Below, piece by piece: positions 63,660 to 64,000 of a stretch of DNA of 64,000 nt. The DNA comes from Pedobacter nyackensis (lineage in GTDB: Bacteria > Bacteroidota > Bacteroidia > Sphingobacteriales > Sphingobacteriaceae). Location of the stretch: contig NZ_FWYB01000001.1 in assembly GCF_900176505.1 (NCBI RefSeq), positions 1-64,000 of the forward strand, in the 5' to 3' direction. The translations under genes were made by a program, and so were the position numbers. Each line of letters begins with the position of its first letter. Within the stretch, counting starts at the first letter, position 1. The notes beneath the pieces were generated by a model. The model searched no databases, was not told the origin of the DNA, and was given only the letters and a program-made list of their open reading frames with translations.

Positions 63660-63689
63660 CAATTCCCTGTGGAAAGCCACAGGGAATTG
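63660..63689 (+). terminator. Hairpin after susD without a clear T tract
   Basis: A perfect 13-bp stem (CAATTCCCTGTGG with CCACAGGGAATTG) and AAAG loop, 48 nt after the susD stop. The following GAATTATCTT is not a classical tail, so it may be a partial terminator or an mRNA-stabilising structure between susD and the next gene. Confidence 0.6.
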
Positions 63690-63731
63690 TGAATTATCTT
63701 CGGTACTTAATTCTTTTTTTAGCCGCAAAAA

Positions 63732-64000
63732 ATGAACGAAACTAAAACCCGTTTCACTGCATTGGATGTCTTTCGCGGGATGACGATATGTTTCATGATT
63801 ATTGTAATCAGTCCGGGTTCAGGTGCATTGCCTTACTGGCCGCTTGATCATGCCTCATGGCATGGCTTTACACCTACGGATCTGGTGTTCCCTTCTTTTC
63901 TTTTTGCTGTGGGTAATGCTTTGAGTTTTTCGGAAAAGAAATTCGCAGGCTTGTCCTCCGGTCGGGTGTTGTGCCATGTTTTTAAACGGTCCTTTATTAT
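63732..64000 (+). CDS. HGSNAT/NagX-like membrane acyltransferase (N-terminal part)
   Basis: The window ends 89 codons into this gene. The visible start (TRFTALDVFRGMTICFMIIV) followed by PLDHASWHGFTPTDLVFP and SFLFAVGNALSF is characteristic of the DUF5009/heparan-alpha-glucosaminide N-acetyltransferase-like family, inner-membrane proteins thought to acetylate amino sugars. It follows susD in the same direction, so the locus may handle amino-sugar glycans. The 3' part is outside the window. Confidence 0.82.
   Translation, partial: MNETKTRFTALDVFRGMTICFMIIVISPGSGALPYWPLDHASWHGFTPTDLVFPSFLFAVGNALSFSEKKFAGLSSGRVLCHVFKRSFI

Overview
The window comes from a member of the Bacteroidota, most likely the Sphingobacteriaceae (Pedobacter-like). 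Supporting signs are a SusC/SusD pair, IcmF, several protein families typical of the phylum (DUF4783, DUF4294, HU-CCDC81/SPOR), bacillithiol synthesis (BshB1), signal peptides ending in A|Q, few Shine-Dalgarno sequences, and promoters of the TTTG-N17-19-TAnnTTTG type. The DNA is AT-rich and mostly chromosomal housekeeping. No transposase, integrase, phage gene, tRNA or CRISPR array is visible.

Layout. 1-300: 5S rRNA and terminator, the end of an rRNA operon lying to the left. 700-8.5 kb: acyl-ACP desaturase, fused isobutyryl-CoA mutase (IcmF), a PafA-type alkaline phosphatase and FolC. 8.5-16.6 kb: an envelope operon on the minus strand encoding a 1005-aa TPR protein, a plugless beta-barrel, an HU-CCDC81/TM/SPOR protein and a dedicated ExbB-ExbD-TonB motor, with FolC downstream. 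16.8-22.1 kb: pyrR-pyrB, a GH20 hexosaminidase and ribosomal protein S1. 22.4-28.5 kb: an iron/siderophore block (two PepSY-TM proteins, a GlxA-type regulator, a TonB-dependent receptor) with three copies of a TAGA-N5-TCTA operator-like motif. 28.6-35.2 kb: TetR-controlled RND efflux operon. 35.3-43.5 kb: cmk, arfB, an LpxR-like protein, a small barrel, lon, a TPR protein, a lipoprotein and gpmI. 43.6-51.9 kb: DUF4783, nadC-plsY-M48 protease, pabB, purA, fur and relA/spoT. 52.1-58.2 kb: DUF4294, glutathione peroxidase, bshB1, a glutaryl-CoA-dehydrogenase-like enzyme, lysine 6-aminotransferase and an SMP-30 lactonase. 58.2-64 kb: a long leader, susC, susD and the start of an HGSNAT-like acyltransferase, probably the beginning of a polysaccharide utilisation locus.

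Most notable signals. (i) A perfect 21-bp inverted repeat with a 9-nt loop inside the coding sequence of a small lipoprotein, covering its lipobox. (ii) Two similar operators bracketing the promoter of the siderophore receptor, with a third copy before the first PepSY gene. (iii) A T13 homopolymer inside a PepSY membrane segment, where loss of one T gives an immediate stop. (iv) The TPR/barrel/HU-SPOR/ExbBD-TonB operon, which looks like one energised envelope-spanning machine of unknown purpose. (v) A 16-bp hairpin that buries the start codon of the acyl-CoA dehydrogenase, and a terminator-like hairpin in the lon leader.

All calls were made by reading the sequence and from family knowledge. 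No database search was run.
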